Assembly (NCBI RefSeq): GCF_003386235.1
Contig: NZ_QRDZ01000014.1
Location: 1-64,000, forward strand
Length of the DNA: 64,000 nt
Direction of reading: 5' to 3'
Source: Cohnella phaseoli
Lineage (GTDB): Bacteria; Bacillota; Bacilli; Paenibacillales; Paenibacillaceae
Part shown: positions 9,201 to 17,699 of the stretch, one piece after another
Position numbering within the stretch: the stretch's first letter is position 1
Layout of the letters: each line of letters begins with the position of its first letter
The notes under the pieces: model-generated
Database searches by the model: none
What the model was told of the DNA's origin: nothing
What the model saw: only the letters and a program-made list of their open reading frames with translations
Position numbers and translations under genes: made by a program

Positions 9201-12200
9201 GCTCTTCGGCATACCGGAGAGCGCATCGGGGTCCTCTTTCGGCAGGGGGCCTGCCAAGGCAAGCGACATATGGCCGTGTGCGATGTCGTAGTAGTGGACG
9301 GAAGCCTGTTCCATCTTCTCGTCGGGAACGACGAATACGAGCATTCCCCGTACCGTCTCGCCCTTCTTGACCGTGACATCTCCTTGGCCGGGAGGCGCCA
9401 GCGGCTGCTCTGTCAGCCAAGTCGCCGTCGAAGCCGGATAGGTTCCCGCGCCGTTGACGTTCATGAAGAAATGCGCGGCGAAATCCGGAATCAAGTAATC
9501 GGCGCCGTCCGGATGAACGTTGGTCAGTTCCATCTCGATTGCGGCAAAGCTGCGATTCGTCGGCGCATCCACGCCTTTCAGCTTCTTGAGGAAGAGGAGC
9601 TCCCGAGCCGTCCATTCGACCGCTTTATTTTTCCCCTGGCTGTTCAGCGGAAGGCGCTTGTAGATTTTGACCTCCTCGCTCGGGAGATCGCGTCCATAGA
9701 CGAGCGCAGCCGTCGCTTGTTCATACTGCGCGACCTTCTTGCCCGTCTCGAAGCCGATCGTCTGAAATTCGACCTTATCGCCCGCATCGACGAGTATGGA
9801 GAAATCGACCAAACGGTCATCCGCATAAATGCGAGCAGGGCCGTCATCCGCAGCATTGCGAACGGCGAGCGTTAGAGGAATCTGCTTGGAAGGCTGCTTC
9901 TGGACTTCGGCAAGCGCATCTTGGAACGCTTGGGCCAATACAGTCGGATCTTCCGAGATCACGTACTTGCCTCCCGACTTCTCCGCCGCCCACTTGAACG
10001 CTTTCTCGCTGTCCTTCGTTCCGAGGCCGACCCATAGCACCTGAATGCCTTCCTCTTTAATCCCGTTAAGCATCTCTCCGAAAAAGGTCTTTTTGTCCTC
10101 TTCGACATCAAGCGCCGCATCGGTCACATAGACGATGACGCGCTTCTCGGAAGGAATTTGCTTTAACGAACGGTATGTCACGTAGACGGAGTTCAAAATG
10201 TCGGTTCCCCCGACTGCCTTCAGATTGCCCAGCGCTTGCAGCAGCTCGGACTTGCGGGAGGTGAACACCTGATCGAACTTCAGCTCTGTAGAGAAGCTGA
10301 GCAACTGCATCAGGCTATTGTCCGGAAGCTGTCCGATGAAGTCGTGAAACAGATGCTTCACCTTGTCGATGCGGTAATCGCCGTTGCCCGAAGCGGGATC
10401 GACATCCATCGAGCCGCTTACGTCCAGCGTCATGGCGATGACCGGAACGTCGGACGGAGATTGCTCCTTCGGCCGCTCGTAGGTGAGCTCGAACCGATTG
10501 CCCAGCCTGTCGTTAATGGCGGCGAACACATGGTTCAGCGCGGCGGTGTCCTGTGCGGAATAATACGTGCCTTCCGACATCGCGGCCAGCTCCAGCAGCG
10601 TCGAGTTATCGTGATCCGGGCCGAAGCCGATCGAGTAGATCGGAATCCCCGAGCTTCTCACGGCTTGCTCGACTTCGCTTTTGCTGGCCTTGCTGCCCGT
10701 GCCCGCTTTCTCGGCGTTGCTGTCCACGCCGTCGGTAAACACAACCAGCGTCGGTCGCTGTTTCCCCTTCAGCAAGGTCAACCCTTCGATGACTGAATCG
10801 TACAGCTTGGTATTTCCTTTTGCTTTGATTTGATCGAGATTTGCCAGCACTTCCTGCTTGCCGCTGCCCTCCAGAACTCGAATCTCGGAATCGAAATCGA
10901 TCACCTGAATAGGAGCGTTGTCCGGGAGTCGCTGAATAAAGGCGCGGGCGGATTTCAGCACCTGATCCATCGACTTGGACATGGAGCCGGAGGAATCCAG
11001 CGCAAGCACGACGCTTGGCGGCGTCGCGATCCGGTCGAGCTTAACCGGCTTGCCCGATCTGCCGCCCTCCACAATATCGATGTCTTTCATAGCGGGCGTA
11101 AATTTGGGGTTTTGAGAATCGAGCAGCATGAAGGTCAAGCGAGCCTGGTCGCCGAGCTCGACAGCTTCCTCGATTTTCAGCTTGCTCTCTTCGCCGCTGG
11201 CGTCGCCGATTCCGTCGTTCCGGTAGGCGCTCTGCAGCAGCGGCTTGATCTCCAGCTCCGTCATCTCTCCCGCGCTAACAGGAACAAGCCTTGTATTGAG
11301 AGGGGTTCTATTTTCCTGCTCGACTACGACGTTCCAGAAGCCGGAGGGAAGCCAGAACAGCGTGTCTCCTTCCGGCGTTTTGTCGCCTTTCAGATGAAGC
11401 TCCGGGTGGGTCAGCGTAACTCCCGGCGGCGCTTCGACCGTGATCAGGCCCAGCGCGTCCCCGCGCACCTTGAGCGCTCCCAGCCGTTCCCCATCCTTGA
11501 TCGGACGGATATCCTCGCCTTCATCAAGCGTGAAGACGATTTCCTTCGGAGCGGAGTCCGGGCTCCAGGTCAGCTTCCACAGCAGCGGGGCGGACGTAAT
11601 CTGCGGAATATCGTTCAACGTATATTGATTCGTTTTATAGGCGAACAGGTCCTGATTGTAAGCCAAATCTCTGCGATACTGCCCTTGCGAATAGAAGCTT
11701 TTGCCCGCCAGTCGAACTTGGCCCTCCGCCAGATCGACTTTAAGGCTCTGATACTTATGCCGTTCGTTGGTCGTCATAAAGTAGATTTCCTGATTCGGAT
11801 AAGCGGACGTCTGAAAGGTGACGGACTCTCCATGCTTGAGACGAAGCTCACGGTATACTTTCAACAAGTATCCTTCGCCGTACTTCGCCGCGACGGCCCA
11901 CCAGACGGTGCCTTCCGGATCGTCGGCGCGAAGCACCCAGCTATCCTCGGAGGCGCCCATATAGAACTTGCCGCCGAGCTCGCTAACGTACAGCTTCAGA
12001 TCCTCCCAGGGGTCAGTCTGCGAATCCTGCCACTGCACCTGCAGCTGCCACAGATCTCCGCCGGTCATTCGGGCCGTTTCCCTATTTTCTTCATCGACGT
12101 ATTTAAATTCGTGGGTCTGATTGGGGGTGTAGTCGACGAATTGATAGTTGTCCTGGGAGCCGAACGGATTCAAGTAGGGGATCGCAACGTCCCACTTGCC

Positions 12201-12401
12201 GATCGGATACGACTTTCTGCGGGGCAAATCTTTGACAGTCTCTACGCTTACGGACGGTCCCGGAGCGACGGAACCGACGGCCGCATCGCGCGGGCTCCGG
12301 CTATCCTTGAGAAATACGACAACAGCGCCAAACGCCAAGAGCGCGCCGATCAGAAGGAGAAGGGCGATCTTGGCGTTCTTGTTCATAAGCCAGCTTTTCA
12401 T
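6270..12401 (-). CDS. Giant membrane-anchored double-VWA protein
   Basis: 2,043 residues. One N-terminal membrane anchor (about 9-31, KIALLLLIGALLAFGAVVVFL), then a large extracytoplasmic part. Two von Willebrand A domains follow, each with a MIDAS motif: DSSGS starting at D469, and DVSGS starting at D660, with downstream FTDG and VTDA segments. A region near residue 1,453 (GTEGDLANLTGGLLAKLGY) resembles the transglutaminase-like fold but lacks a cysteine at the nucleophile position. A Gly-rich stretch lies near residue 1,580, and the C-terminus is helical. VWA/MIDAS domains bind ligands through a metal ion; the partner is unknown. The start at 12401 has GGAGGAG upstream, 20 bases after the preceding gene, so the two form one unit under box E. 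The function beyond adhesion or scaffold is not inferable. Confidence 0.8.
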   Translation of the reverse strand: MKSWLMNKNAKIALLLLIGALLAFGAVVVFLKDSRSPRDAAVGSVAPGPSVSVETVKDLPRRKSYPIGKWDVAIPYLNPFGSQDNYQFVDYTPNQTHEFKYVDEENRETARMTGGDLWQLQVQWQDSQTDPWEDLKLYVSELGGKFYMGASEDSWVLRADDPEGTVWWAVAAKYGEGYLLKVYRELRLKHGESVTFQTSAYPNQEIYFMTTNERHKYQSLKVDLAEGQVRLAGKSFYSQGQYRRDLAYNQDLFAYKTNQYTLNDIPQITSAPLLWKLTWSPDSAPKEIVFTLDEGEDIRPIKDGERLGALKVRGDALGLITVEAPPGVTLTHPELHLKGDKTPEGDTLFWLPSGFWNVVVEQENRTPLNTRLVPVSAGEMTELEIKPLLQSAYRNDGIGDASGEESKLKIEEAVELGDQARLTFMLLDSQNPKFTPAMKDIDIVEGGRSGKPVKLDRIATPPSVVLALDSSGSMSKSMDQVLKSARAFIQRLPDNAPIQVIDFDSEIRVLEGSGKQEVLANLDQIKAKGNTKLYDSVIEGLTLLKGKQRPTLVVFTDGVDSNAEKAGTGSKASKSEVEQAVRSSGIPIYSIGFGPDHDNSTLLELAAMSEGTYYSAQDTAALNHVFAAINDRLGNRFELTYERPKEQSPSDVPVIAMTLDVSGSMDVDPASGNGDYRIDKVKHLFHDFIGQLPDNSLMQLLSFSTELKFDQVFTSRKSELLQALGNLKAVGGTDILNSVYVTYRSLKQIPSEKRVIVYVTDAALDVEEDKKTFFGEMLNGIKEEGIQVLWVGLGTKDSEKAFKWAAEKSGGKYVISEDPTVLAQAFQDALAEVQKQPSKQIPLTLAVRNAADDGPARIYADDRLVDFSILVDAGDKVEFQTIGFETGKKVAQYEQATAALVYGRDLPSEEVKIYKRLPLNSQGKNKAVEWTARELLFLKKLKGVDAPTNRSFAAIEMELTNVHPDGADYLIPDFAAHFFMNVNGAGTYPASTATWLTEQPLAPPGQGDVTVKKGETVRGMLVFVVPDEKMEQASVHYYDIAHGHMSLALAGPLPKEDPDALSGMPKSATGKLSDTFELVLTAVGETDHIEKVALTRKTSVFTIVEAELKSLVQADLKLNPQERFYLNVKTAKGPFLIPVHTATALLPHGLLRPVLIGPGSSNKARLAFQTPNALGGMPTELYVDLFGGATVLPVSGGSVSESGTEGADGGAAAIPGKGVALTVNSLSRIRDLESGSGNFVIVDVTVADESDGFGSSGFRETLKLAPVQAPAGREVADLRADPITDGLLLGVDKDWSVFDGASRRGLLVFSIPNNQADLNWTLQSDLFAGLNLPVGNETYKEEGLLVKRVEPPLDEKFDIQLSTALTEAISRHRSLEAARASASAVRTADFGAGQGRKEGVSAPLPSVRGMLQLEAVKTWSDFQTLADGLRWLPSTDLYSIYRYAPEAVLAQGWGTEGDLANLTGGLLAKLGYSPALRVVQVTDRGRTALEELGSVDAVTLKHLPAWSYSDEQGKTKIFVVPFMKDLSELDGLAFFPGGQESKRMTSAQSTISVYFKAEAKDDRGVGGITGDIGGALGGGGGDEGPLLEEVRVLETAVSLDQLSREPVDIRAGGSGGKYTAVLESQTLQIVGNRLIDTNEQKIVGVRIEVQLPKKKLFHEIQLKDGEEIADIFHTVAVNLPDLSAEAAEALQQAAGRVHKATEKPDDHSALVWYTRSILYRIIANQTAYENELAEVLDVTAGRVDKERVIFVTVRNDRTQAKLRTSVDLQQIANRIHRGSEEAVHGFHIMSGLFASRLEGAALPGDKTDFMDIWLNSPEDTKLFLSLVNNRKEDLQHMEDKGFPVTLTERAKSSPAIMLIPDRPTSIHGENRWAWLEIDPNTYETISVTDTGEHGSFAEYLMSLEPVSPTGDDYMAFMAGAFIGVSSSVWNVSSFSLMLDDYEQIIKAAKAYTYGLGEVLSGFMSNKDLPKLEYSLGSLKLKITDFDADKLAKQFHILKSGKAVEGAGDLVGFGLGFQIGAAYYFEQAEKAIQKPTVKNGPPTK

Positions 12402-12421
12402 GGAATGGCGCTCCTCCGTTC

Positions 12422-12784
12422 CTACCCGTCCGTTGCCGAAAAAGTATGCCCGCAGGACGGACAGAACCGCGCATCCAGAGGAGCGGGTTTGCCGCAAACA
12501 CAGTCTTTTTCATTCGTGAGCGTTTTGATTTGTTTTTTGTTTTCCTCGATTTCGCTTTCCAGCCGCACGATTTCCGCCACGTCGGATTGATAATTCGCTT
12601 CCGCGACGTCCTCCAGCCGACCGACCGCATTCAAGAAAAACAGCCTGCCGATATTCTGATACAGCTTCTCGATTTCCTTCTGCTTGTTGCTGTTTTGCAG
12701 CTTAAGCTTGTTGACCTCCACGACGATTTTCGCCTTGCTGCCCGCCTCCGAAAAGCCGGATTTCACTTTGTTCATGAAGCTCAT
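12422..12784 (-). CDS. Coiled-coil zinc-ribbon protein
   Basis: 120 residues. The first ~95 are charged and helical (VEVNKLKLQNSNKQKEIEKL, then EIVRLESEIEENKKQIKTL), suggesting a coiled coil. The last 25 carry a zinc ribbon with two Cys pairs, CVCG and CPSCG. No signal peptide, so probably cytoplasmic. ATG 12784 is favoured by GGGAGGA seven bases upstream; the farther in-frame ATG at 12823 overlaps the -10 of the box E promoter. Co-transcribed with the VWA protein 20 bases downstream. Similar ribbon/coiled-coil proteins occur beside surface proteins in Paenibacillaceae, but I know no defined role. Confidence 0.75.
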   Translation of the reverse strand: MSFMNKVKSGFSEAGSKAKIVVEVNKLKLQNSNKQKEIEKLYQNIGRLFFLNAVGRLEDVAEANYQSDVAEIVRLESEIEENKKQIKTLTNEKDCVCGKPAPLDARFCPSCGHTFSATDG

Positions 12785-12821
12785 GTTCATTCCTCCCAAG
12801 AAAATAAAGTTCCTTATTTTC

Positions 12822-12876
12822 ATTGTAAAAGAATGCCGAGAGCCTCCCTAGTTACAGGCTGTCATCTTTTTTGTCA
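12822..12876 (-). promoter_or_regulatory. Regulon box E and -10 element of the zinc-ribbon/VWA operon
   Basis: Minus strand: TGACA (12876-12872), seven bases, TGACA (12864-12860), GCC, TGTAACTA (12856-12849), -10 TACAAT (12827-12822). The box straddles the last codons and stop of the upstream binding-protein gene. This shows selection for the motif inside coding sequence. Confidence 0.82.
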
Positions 12877-14555
12877 TCCGACATGCGATCCCATTCATTC
12901 ACTTCGACGGTCACTTGCGTGCCGCCGTTGTCGTGCCACTCCCGAACGAATCGGTCGAACTCGTCAAGCGGCGCGTACCCGTAAACGATTTGCAGGAAGG
13001 TCGTCTGTTCCAGCTTGTTCAGCAGCCGCCACTTCAAGGCCATCGTCGGGGTCTGCGGACCGACAAATTGCTCCGGATGGGAAATGTCCGGCTGTTGTTC
13101 GACGGCGAGCTTGCCTTCCAGGAACAAGCGGGAAGCGGTGGTCGCCATTTTTTTCTCGTAATAGCTGTCGATTTTCCCGTTATAGACCCGGCGTTCCAGA
13201 CTGCCTCCCTTGATGGCCTTCGAGGGAGCGCTTCCGGGAGCGACGAGAAAGAAATTGCCGATCGTACTGGTCGTGCCGGGGAAATCATATTCCGGTTCTC
13301 CGTCTACGATGATGTAGTCGTAGCCTTCTGCCAGTCCGATCGAGAAATCCGATTCCGGGTCCTCAATCAACATTCCGTACACTTTATCGTAATAGGCAAA
13401 GATTTTATCGAAATGGTCGAAGTCCTTGCGGAACAAGTAGCTGCCGTAGGAGGGAAGGGTGCCGATCCGACCGATTCGGCCGTCTTCGCCTGCGGGATAG
13501 GGATATGGCTTGAAGACGGCCCCTTCCAGATCGGCTTCGCCAAGCGGCCACCCTCCCATCCAGCCGGGGCCGGAGATCATGCCCGCAATGCCCGAGGTCA
13601 TGAGCACTGCCGCATCTTGTTCGTCATGCGTGCCGAAATCGCTCGCCAGATAACCGGCCTCATACCATTGCGCCAATCGTTGCAACGCCGATTTGACCGA
13701 CGGTTGAACGGAGCCGTAGACGAGCGTTCCATCCGGCGCGCGGTTCCATTGATGGGCTTGATCGCCGTAAGCGCCGAACATAAAGCTTACGTCGCCCATC
13801 CAGCCATTGAGCGTATTTTGGCCCGCAACGGCAATGCCGACCGTGTCGTCGACTCCGTTGCCGTCCGGGTCCCGATTCGTAAACGCATCCATCACCTTTT
13901 CCAGTTCGTCCAGGGTTGCGGGAGCTTCAAGATCGAGGGCGTCCAGCCAATCCTGCCGGATCCATAAAATCGGATCGGCCAAATTGGCGGCCGATATCTG
14001 CGGCAGCCCCCATCGCAAGCCATCCAACGTGACCGACTTCCATACGTCCGGATTCAGAGCGTACGCCTCTTTGATCCGTTCGGATGCGTACTTCTCGAAT
14101 ACGGCTCCCATCTCTTGAATCCGATCGGCGTCAATTAGATCCCGCAGGATCGACGGCAAATCCTGACTGCGCAAAAAAAGCACGTCCGGCAACGGCTCGT
14201 TGTTCGAGAGAGCGGTGCGAATGCGATCTTCCAACGCATGATCCTGATCGGCGACCAGCCATTGATTCGTTTGCACGACGCATAGCCGATCGCGGGCCCA
14301 TCTCGTGATCGGATTGTTGTCCGTCGTATCGTTTCCTTTTAAGATATCGAAATCCCGCAACGCCCTCGCCGTTGTGATAACCGTCAGTTCCTCGCATCGA
14401 TCGCTCGCGGAGGCAACGGCCGTGGGCGCCGATTCTTTCGTCTCCTCCCCGCTGCAGCCCGCCAATGCGGGCAGGAGAAGCACAAGAGCCAATGCGATGC
14501 GCGACAATCGCACGCCTGACCGTCCGGAGCGAATCTCCTGATCCGAAAGCCACAT
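12852..14555 (-). CDS. Sugar-type ABC solute-binding lipoprotein without cognate permeases
   Basis: 567 residues with a lipoprotein signal ending in ALAGCSG (Cys34), so it is membrane-tethered on the outer face. The body is an LplA-type extracellular solute-binding fold (ITRWARDRLCV, NPDVWKSVTLDGLRWGLPQI, GPGWMGGWPLGEA, VTVEVNEWDRM). It is clearly paralogous to the protein at 42028, sharing WGLPxI, WIRQDWLD and GPGWMGxWPL. Unlike that one it has no permease genes. It is the third gene of an operon with a YesM-type kinase (15711-17459) and a REC-HisKA_3 hybrid. That context suggests it presents ligand to the kinase rather than to a transporter (inference). The start at 14555 is the last ATG before the signal sequence; its GGAGGTG lies about 13 bases upstream, rather far. 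Confidence 0.85.
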   Translation of the reverse strand: MWLSDQEIRSGRSGVRLSRIALALVLLLPALAGCSGEETKESAPTAVASASDRCEELTVITTARALRDFDILKGNDTTDNNPITRWARDRLCVVQTNQWLVADQDHALEDRIRTALSNNEPLPDVLFLRSQDLPSILRDLIDADRIQEMGAVFEKYASERIKEAYALNPDVWKSVTLDGLRWGLPQISAANLADPILWIRQDWLDALDLEAPATLDELEKVMDAFTNRDPDGNGVDDTVGIAVAGQNTLNGWMGDVSFMFGAYGDQAHQWNRAPDGTLVYGSVQPSVKSALQRLAQWYEAGYLASDFGTHDEQDAAVLMTSGIAGMISGPGWMGGWPLGEADLEGAVFKPYPYPAGEDGRIGRIGTLPSYGSYLFRKDFDHFDKIFAYYDKVYGMLIEDPESDFSIGLAEGYDYIIVDGEPEYDFPGTTSTIGNFFLVAPGSAPSKAIKGGSLERRVYNGKIDSYYEKKMATTASRLFLEGKLAVEQQPDISHPEQFVGPQTPTMALKWRLLNKLEQTTFLQIVYGYAPLDEFDRFVREWHDNGGTQVTVEVNEWDRMSDDKKDDSL

Positions 14556-14583
14556 TCTGTTCTTGTTCACCTCCGTTGGAAAT

Positions 14584-15714
14584 CTAGTTTTCGGCGATTC
14601 TAGTTTCGGAAGATAGCGGCAAGAAGATCGAAAGCTGCGCACCGTCCGGATTGCGAGTCCCCGCGAGCGCCGTCCTGCCGCCTAATCTGGCGATCCGCTC
14701 GTTCATGATCGACAATCCGTTGCCGGGACGAGCGCCGTCGAACGGTCTGCCGTCGTTCCACAGTTCGAGGCGGAGTTCCTTGTCTTCGGCATCGAGGGCT
14801 AGCCGGAACATCCCGGCGCCGCCATGACGCACGCCGTTCGTGACGCCTTCCATCAATGCGTTCATCAGCGCCTTGATCAGAGCCGGATCCTCGATTTTGC
14901 CCGGTAAGCTCATGCGCCGTTCGATAGTGATGTGCACCGCTTGCTCCGCGCCGCGGGCGAAACGCTCGATCAATCCTTCCAGATCGCTTGGGGATTCGTC
15001 TTCTCCGTCTTCGTATCCCGGATAACGATTTCGCAAGCGTCCCAAAGTCTCACGAATATCATCGAGACTCTGGCGAGCTAGCCGGCTGGATTGCTCGAGG
15101 CGTTCCATCCCCGCTTCGCGATCCGTCAGAAGCTGTCTGCCCGCTGCCTCCAACTGCACAATCATGGCCGTAAGGGCATATCCAACGACATCGTGAATGT
15201 CCCCGACGATTCGTTCCCGTTCCGCTTCGGCGGCTTGCTCGGCATCCGTCCGCGCAGCCAGCAGTTCGGCTTTTATACGCGGCAGTTCCATTTGCAGCAT
15301 ATCGCGCATGCGCATCGTTTCCGCAGCCTGTTGCTCCTTCTTCGCGCGCTCGGTCAGAATCCGCTTGACCGCTTCGACGAGCTCCTCGTGTCTGACGGGC
15401 TTCAGCAAATAACCGACCGCGCCGATTTCGACAGCCGTTCTGGCGTACTCAAATTCAGCATGTCCCGTCAAGAGCAGACAGCTTGTCGCCGGACTCCGGC
15501 TCGCGATCTCCCGAATGAGCTCCAGTCCGGACATCGCAGGCATTCGGATGTCGGTTACGACGATATCGACAGGCTCAAGGTCCAGCTGCTTCAGCGCCTC
15601 CGGACCTGAATGCGCTTGCAGTACGCGATCGACCCCGTGCTTCGGCCAGGGGATTGTCGTCGCCAGATCCTGAACGATATGTCGGTGATCGTCAACGATC
15701 ATCAGCGTTGTCAT
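14584..15714 (-). CDS. Hybrid REC-HisKA_3-HATPase histidine kinase (no DNA-binding domain)
   Basis: 376 residues. Receiver domain at 1-120 (VTDIRMP, D55; conserved lysine in LLKPVRHEE, a YesN-like receiver). A coiled linker follows, then HisKA_3 with ERIVGDIHDVVGYALTAMIV (H174) and a HATPase with NGVRHGG and GNGLSIMNERI. No transmembrane segment, so cytosolic. Its ATG overlaps the stop of the YesM kinase gene (ATGA), giving tight coupling, with GGAGG seven bases upstream. In related operons this position holds an AraC-type YesN regulator; here the output is a kinase, so signal must pass to a separate regulator. The DHp motif HDVVGxxLTAxIVQ is shared with the kinases at 20583 and 23890, which points to the same response regulators (inference). 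Confidence 0.88.
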   Translation of the reverse strand: MTTLMIVDDHRHIVQDLATTIPWPKHGVDRVLQAHSGPEALKQLDLEPVDIVVTDIRMPAMSGLELIREIASRSPATSCLLLTGHAEFEYARTAVEIGAVGYLLKPVRHEELVEAVKRILTERAKKEQQAAETMRMRDMLQMELPRIKAELLAARTDAEQAAEAERERIVGDIHDVVGYALTAMIVQLEAAGRQLLTDREAGMERLEQSSRLARQSLDDIRETLGRLRNRYPGYEDGEDESPSDLEGLIERFARGAEQAVHITIERRMSLPGKIEDPALIKALMNALMEGVTNGVRHGGAGMFRLALDAEDKELRLELWNDGRPFDGARPGNGLSIMNERIARLGGRTALAGTRNPDGAQLSIFLPLSSETRIAEN

Positions 15715-17459
15715 GTCGGGCCTCCGTTTCCATAGGCCGTTTCTTCCGGCCTTTCTTTCCAGCGCAATTGAACGGTGAAGCCTTGCGATTCGACAGAAGA
15801 GACAGTCATGTCCGAGCCTTCTCCGAACTGATAGTGAAGCCTCCATTTCACGTTCCAAAGGCCGAAGCTGCCCCCGTCAGGATCCTGCAGCGACAGTCGA
15901 AGCCTCAGCAACTGCAAGGCATTTGCGGACAGCCCCACGCCGTCATCCTCGACGCGAAGCTGGCGCCACTCGCCGTCCGTAATCCCAATGATGGAAATGT
16001 GCCCGCGCTCAAGCTTCTCTTCCAGCCCGTGAACGATCGCGTTCTCGACGAGCGGTTGAATCAGCAGGCGGGGGATGCGGCATTCGAGCATCGCCTCCGG
16101 CAGGTCGATCGTGTGGCTGATCTTCTGCAGCTGGTCCTCCATGATGGAGAGGTACGTCTGCACGAATGCCAGTTCTTTTCCAAGCGTTGTCTCCATTTCG
16201 CTATTTCGCGTTGTATAGCGGAAGTAATTGGATAATTCGTGCCCCATGTTCACAGCCTGGCTTAAGCGGTTCATGTTAACCATGCTAATTATGTACGCCA
16301 TGCTGTTATAGAGGAAGTGCGGGTTGATCTGCGACTGCAATTGCTTCATGACCGCTTCTTTGGAACGGATTTCTTCGCGGTATACCTTCTCGACGAGATG
16401 CTGAATTTGCGCCGCCATTTCGTTAAAACGACCCACGAGTCTTTCGAAGTCGGGACCGGTGCGCGAGCGGACGCGTACCGAGAAATGGCCGTCCTTCAGC
16501 TTCTCGACGCCTCGGGTCAGCAGCCGGATCGGCACCTGCACATTGAAGTAAAGAATGATGGCGACGGCAATGCCGAGCAGAATGAGCAGCGCGGCCGTAA
16601 GAATGAATTGCCTCTGCGCCTGCGTAACCGGGGCCAAAATATCCTCCAGTGGAACATAATCGACGAAAGTCATGTCGAGAATCTCCGAGCGCAGCATGTA
16701 TACCCGAATCTGCTTGCCGTCCAGTTTAATTGTGCTGTAAGCCACGTCTCCGGAGCGGTTCGTCAGATTGGCCGCGCCGATCAGCCGGTTGGCCGTCTCT
16801 TCGTCGGAGGTGGCGTTCAACACGACTTCGCCCGTGCTGGCGACGAGGAAAGGATCGTTGATGCCCTTGGATTTGAAGCTGTCCAGCTTCTCGATGACAT
16901 TGTCTTCCATGAGCTCGATTTCGATGACAGTGGAAGCGTTATTTAGATCGGCATAGCCGGAGTAGGGATTGACGAAATAACGGGTAAAAGCCCGCGCGGC
17001 GATCCCGTTCACAACAACCGGGCGCAATCGCCATTCGGGGTTAAGCCTGGATGCCAACGAGATTTCGTCGTATTTGGGCGGGCGATCGGAAGACACAGCG
17101 ATGCGGGACTGCGGGAAATACAGATTGATTCGGTTCACCCACCGGGTCGCCGAGCTGAACAGTCTGAGCTTGCGTTCGGCCCGCTGCAGCAGCTCCGCGA
17201 ATTCGTAGCGATTCTCGGGCACCGAGCCGCCGGCGAACTCCGCGAAATCCGGATCGGACAGAATGATGCCCGAATAGCCGGAAAATTGCTCCAGCGTGTC
17301 TTCGATTTCCTTAAGAAAATGCTCGAGCCGATTCGCGTTCGCAAAGTCGATTTGCGATTTTACGAGATCGATGCTTTGACGATTCGTATGGATGAAGAGG
17401 TAAATGACGGGAAGCATCAGCATTGAGATCAACAGAATCATTTTGGTTATTAAACTCAT
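15711..17459 (-). CDS. YesM-type membrane sensor histidine kinase
   Basis: 582 residues. TM helix at about 7-25, an extracytoplasmic sensor of ~270 residues, a second TM near 290-310 (FILTAALLILLGIAVAIIL), HAMP, then a His_kinase domain with QSQINPHFLYN (H381) and a HATPase with LVENAIVHGLE and GVGLS. The start at 17459 is chosen because the N-terminal TM follows directly and GGAG lies five bases upstream. First gene of an operon with the REC-kinase and the permease-less binding protein. Family: LytS/YesM kinases that usually pair with AraC-type regulators, absent here. A palindrome TTGTGACACACAA lies at 17513-17525 upstream. Confidence 0.88.
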   Translation of the reverse strand: MSLITKMILLISMLMLPVIYLFIHTNRQSIDLVKSQIDFANANRLEHFLKEIEDTLEQFSGYSGIILSDPDFAEFAGGSVPENRYEFAELLQRAERKLRLFSSATRWVNRINLYFPQSRIAVSSDRPPKYDEISLASRLNPEWRLRPVVVNGIAARAFTRYFVNPYSGYADLNNASTVIEIELMEDNVIEKLDSFKSKGINDPFLVASTGEVVLNATSDEETANRLIGAANLTNRSGDVAYSTIKLDGKQIRVYMLRSEILDMTFVDYVPLEDILAPVTQAQRQFILTAALLILLGIAVAIILYFNVQVPIRLLTRGVEKLKDGHFSVRVRSRTGPDFERLVGRFNEMAAQIQHLVEKVYREEIRSKEAVMKQLQSQINPHFLYNSMAYIISMVNMNRLSQAVNMGHELSNYFRYTTRNSEMETTLGKELAFVQTYLSIMEDQLQKISHTIDLPEAMLECRIPRLLIQPLVENAIVHGLEEKLERGHISIIGITDGEWRQLRVEDDGVGLSANALQLLRLRLSLQDPDGGSFGLWNVKWRLHYQFGEGSDMTVSSVESQGFTVQLRWKERPEETAYGNGGPT

Positions 17460-17512
17460 AGGTCTCCGACGTTCCCTCCCGAAATTAGCGGGATTTCTAG
17501 CAATTTCTATTA

Positions 17513-17525
17513 TTGTGACACACAA
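17513..17525. promoter_or_regulatory. Palindromic operator-like site upstream of the YesM kinase operon
   Basis: Perfect 5+3+5 palindrome TTGTG-ACA-CACAA, 54 bases upstream of the kinase start codon and between two divergent operons. The binding protein is unknown; it does not match a cre box. Confidence 0.35.
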
Positions 17526-17589
17526 TCTCGTCCGTTTACAAGATGGAATGAAAGATCAGGAACTTGGTCGGATGCCGATTCCGGGACTA

Positions 17590-17644
17590 TGACAAGGATG
17601 ATGACAATGTGTAACTAGCGCGTCATAGGGAGCCGGTATAAGAT
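17590..17644 (+). promoter_or_regulatory. Regulon box C and -10 element of the 17700 operon
   Basis: TGACA (17590-17594), seven bases, TGACA (17602-17606), three bases, TGTAACTA (17610-17617), -10 TAAGAT (17639-17644), 29 bases after the start of the GTAACTA block. An in-frame ATG at 17643 falls inside the -10 and is rejected as a start. Confidence 0.8.
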
Positions 17645-17699
17645 GGTAACGAATTTCGAGTGCGAGTCAGGTGCGGGAGCAAGAAAAGGAGATGGGAGA

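Noticed and set aside
10830..12590. Long plus-strand open frames opposite the VWA gene (also 6723-8165)
   Set aside because: GC-rich antisense shadows with no start signals or recognisable domains; the minus strand carries intact MIDAS motifs.
17513..17525. TTGTGACACACAA as a CcpA cre site
   Set aside because: It does not fit the cre consensus with its central CG and 14-bp pseudo-palindrome; retained only as an unassigned palindrome.
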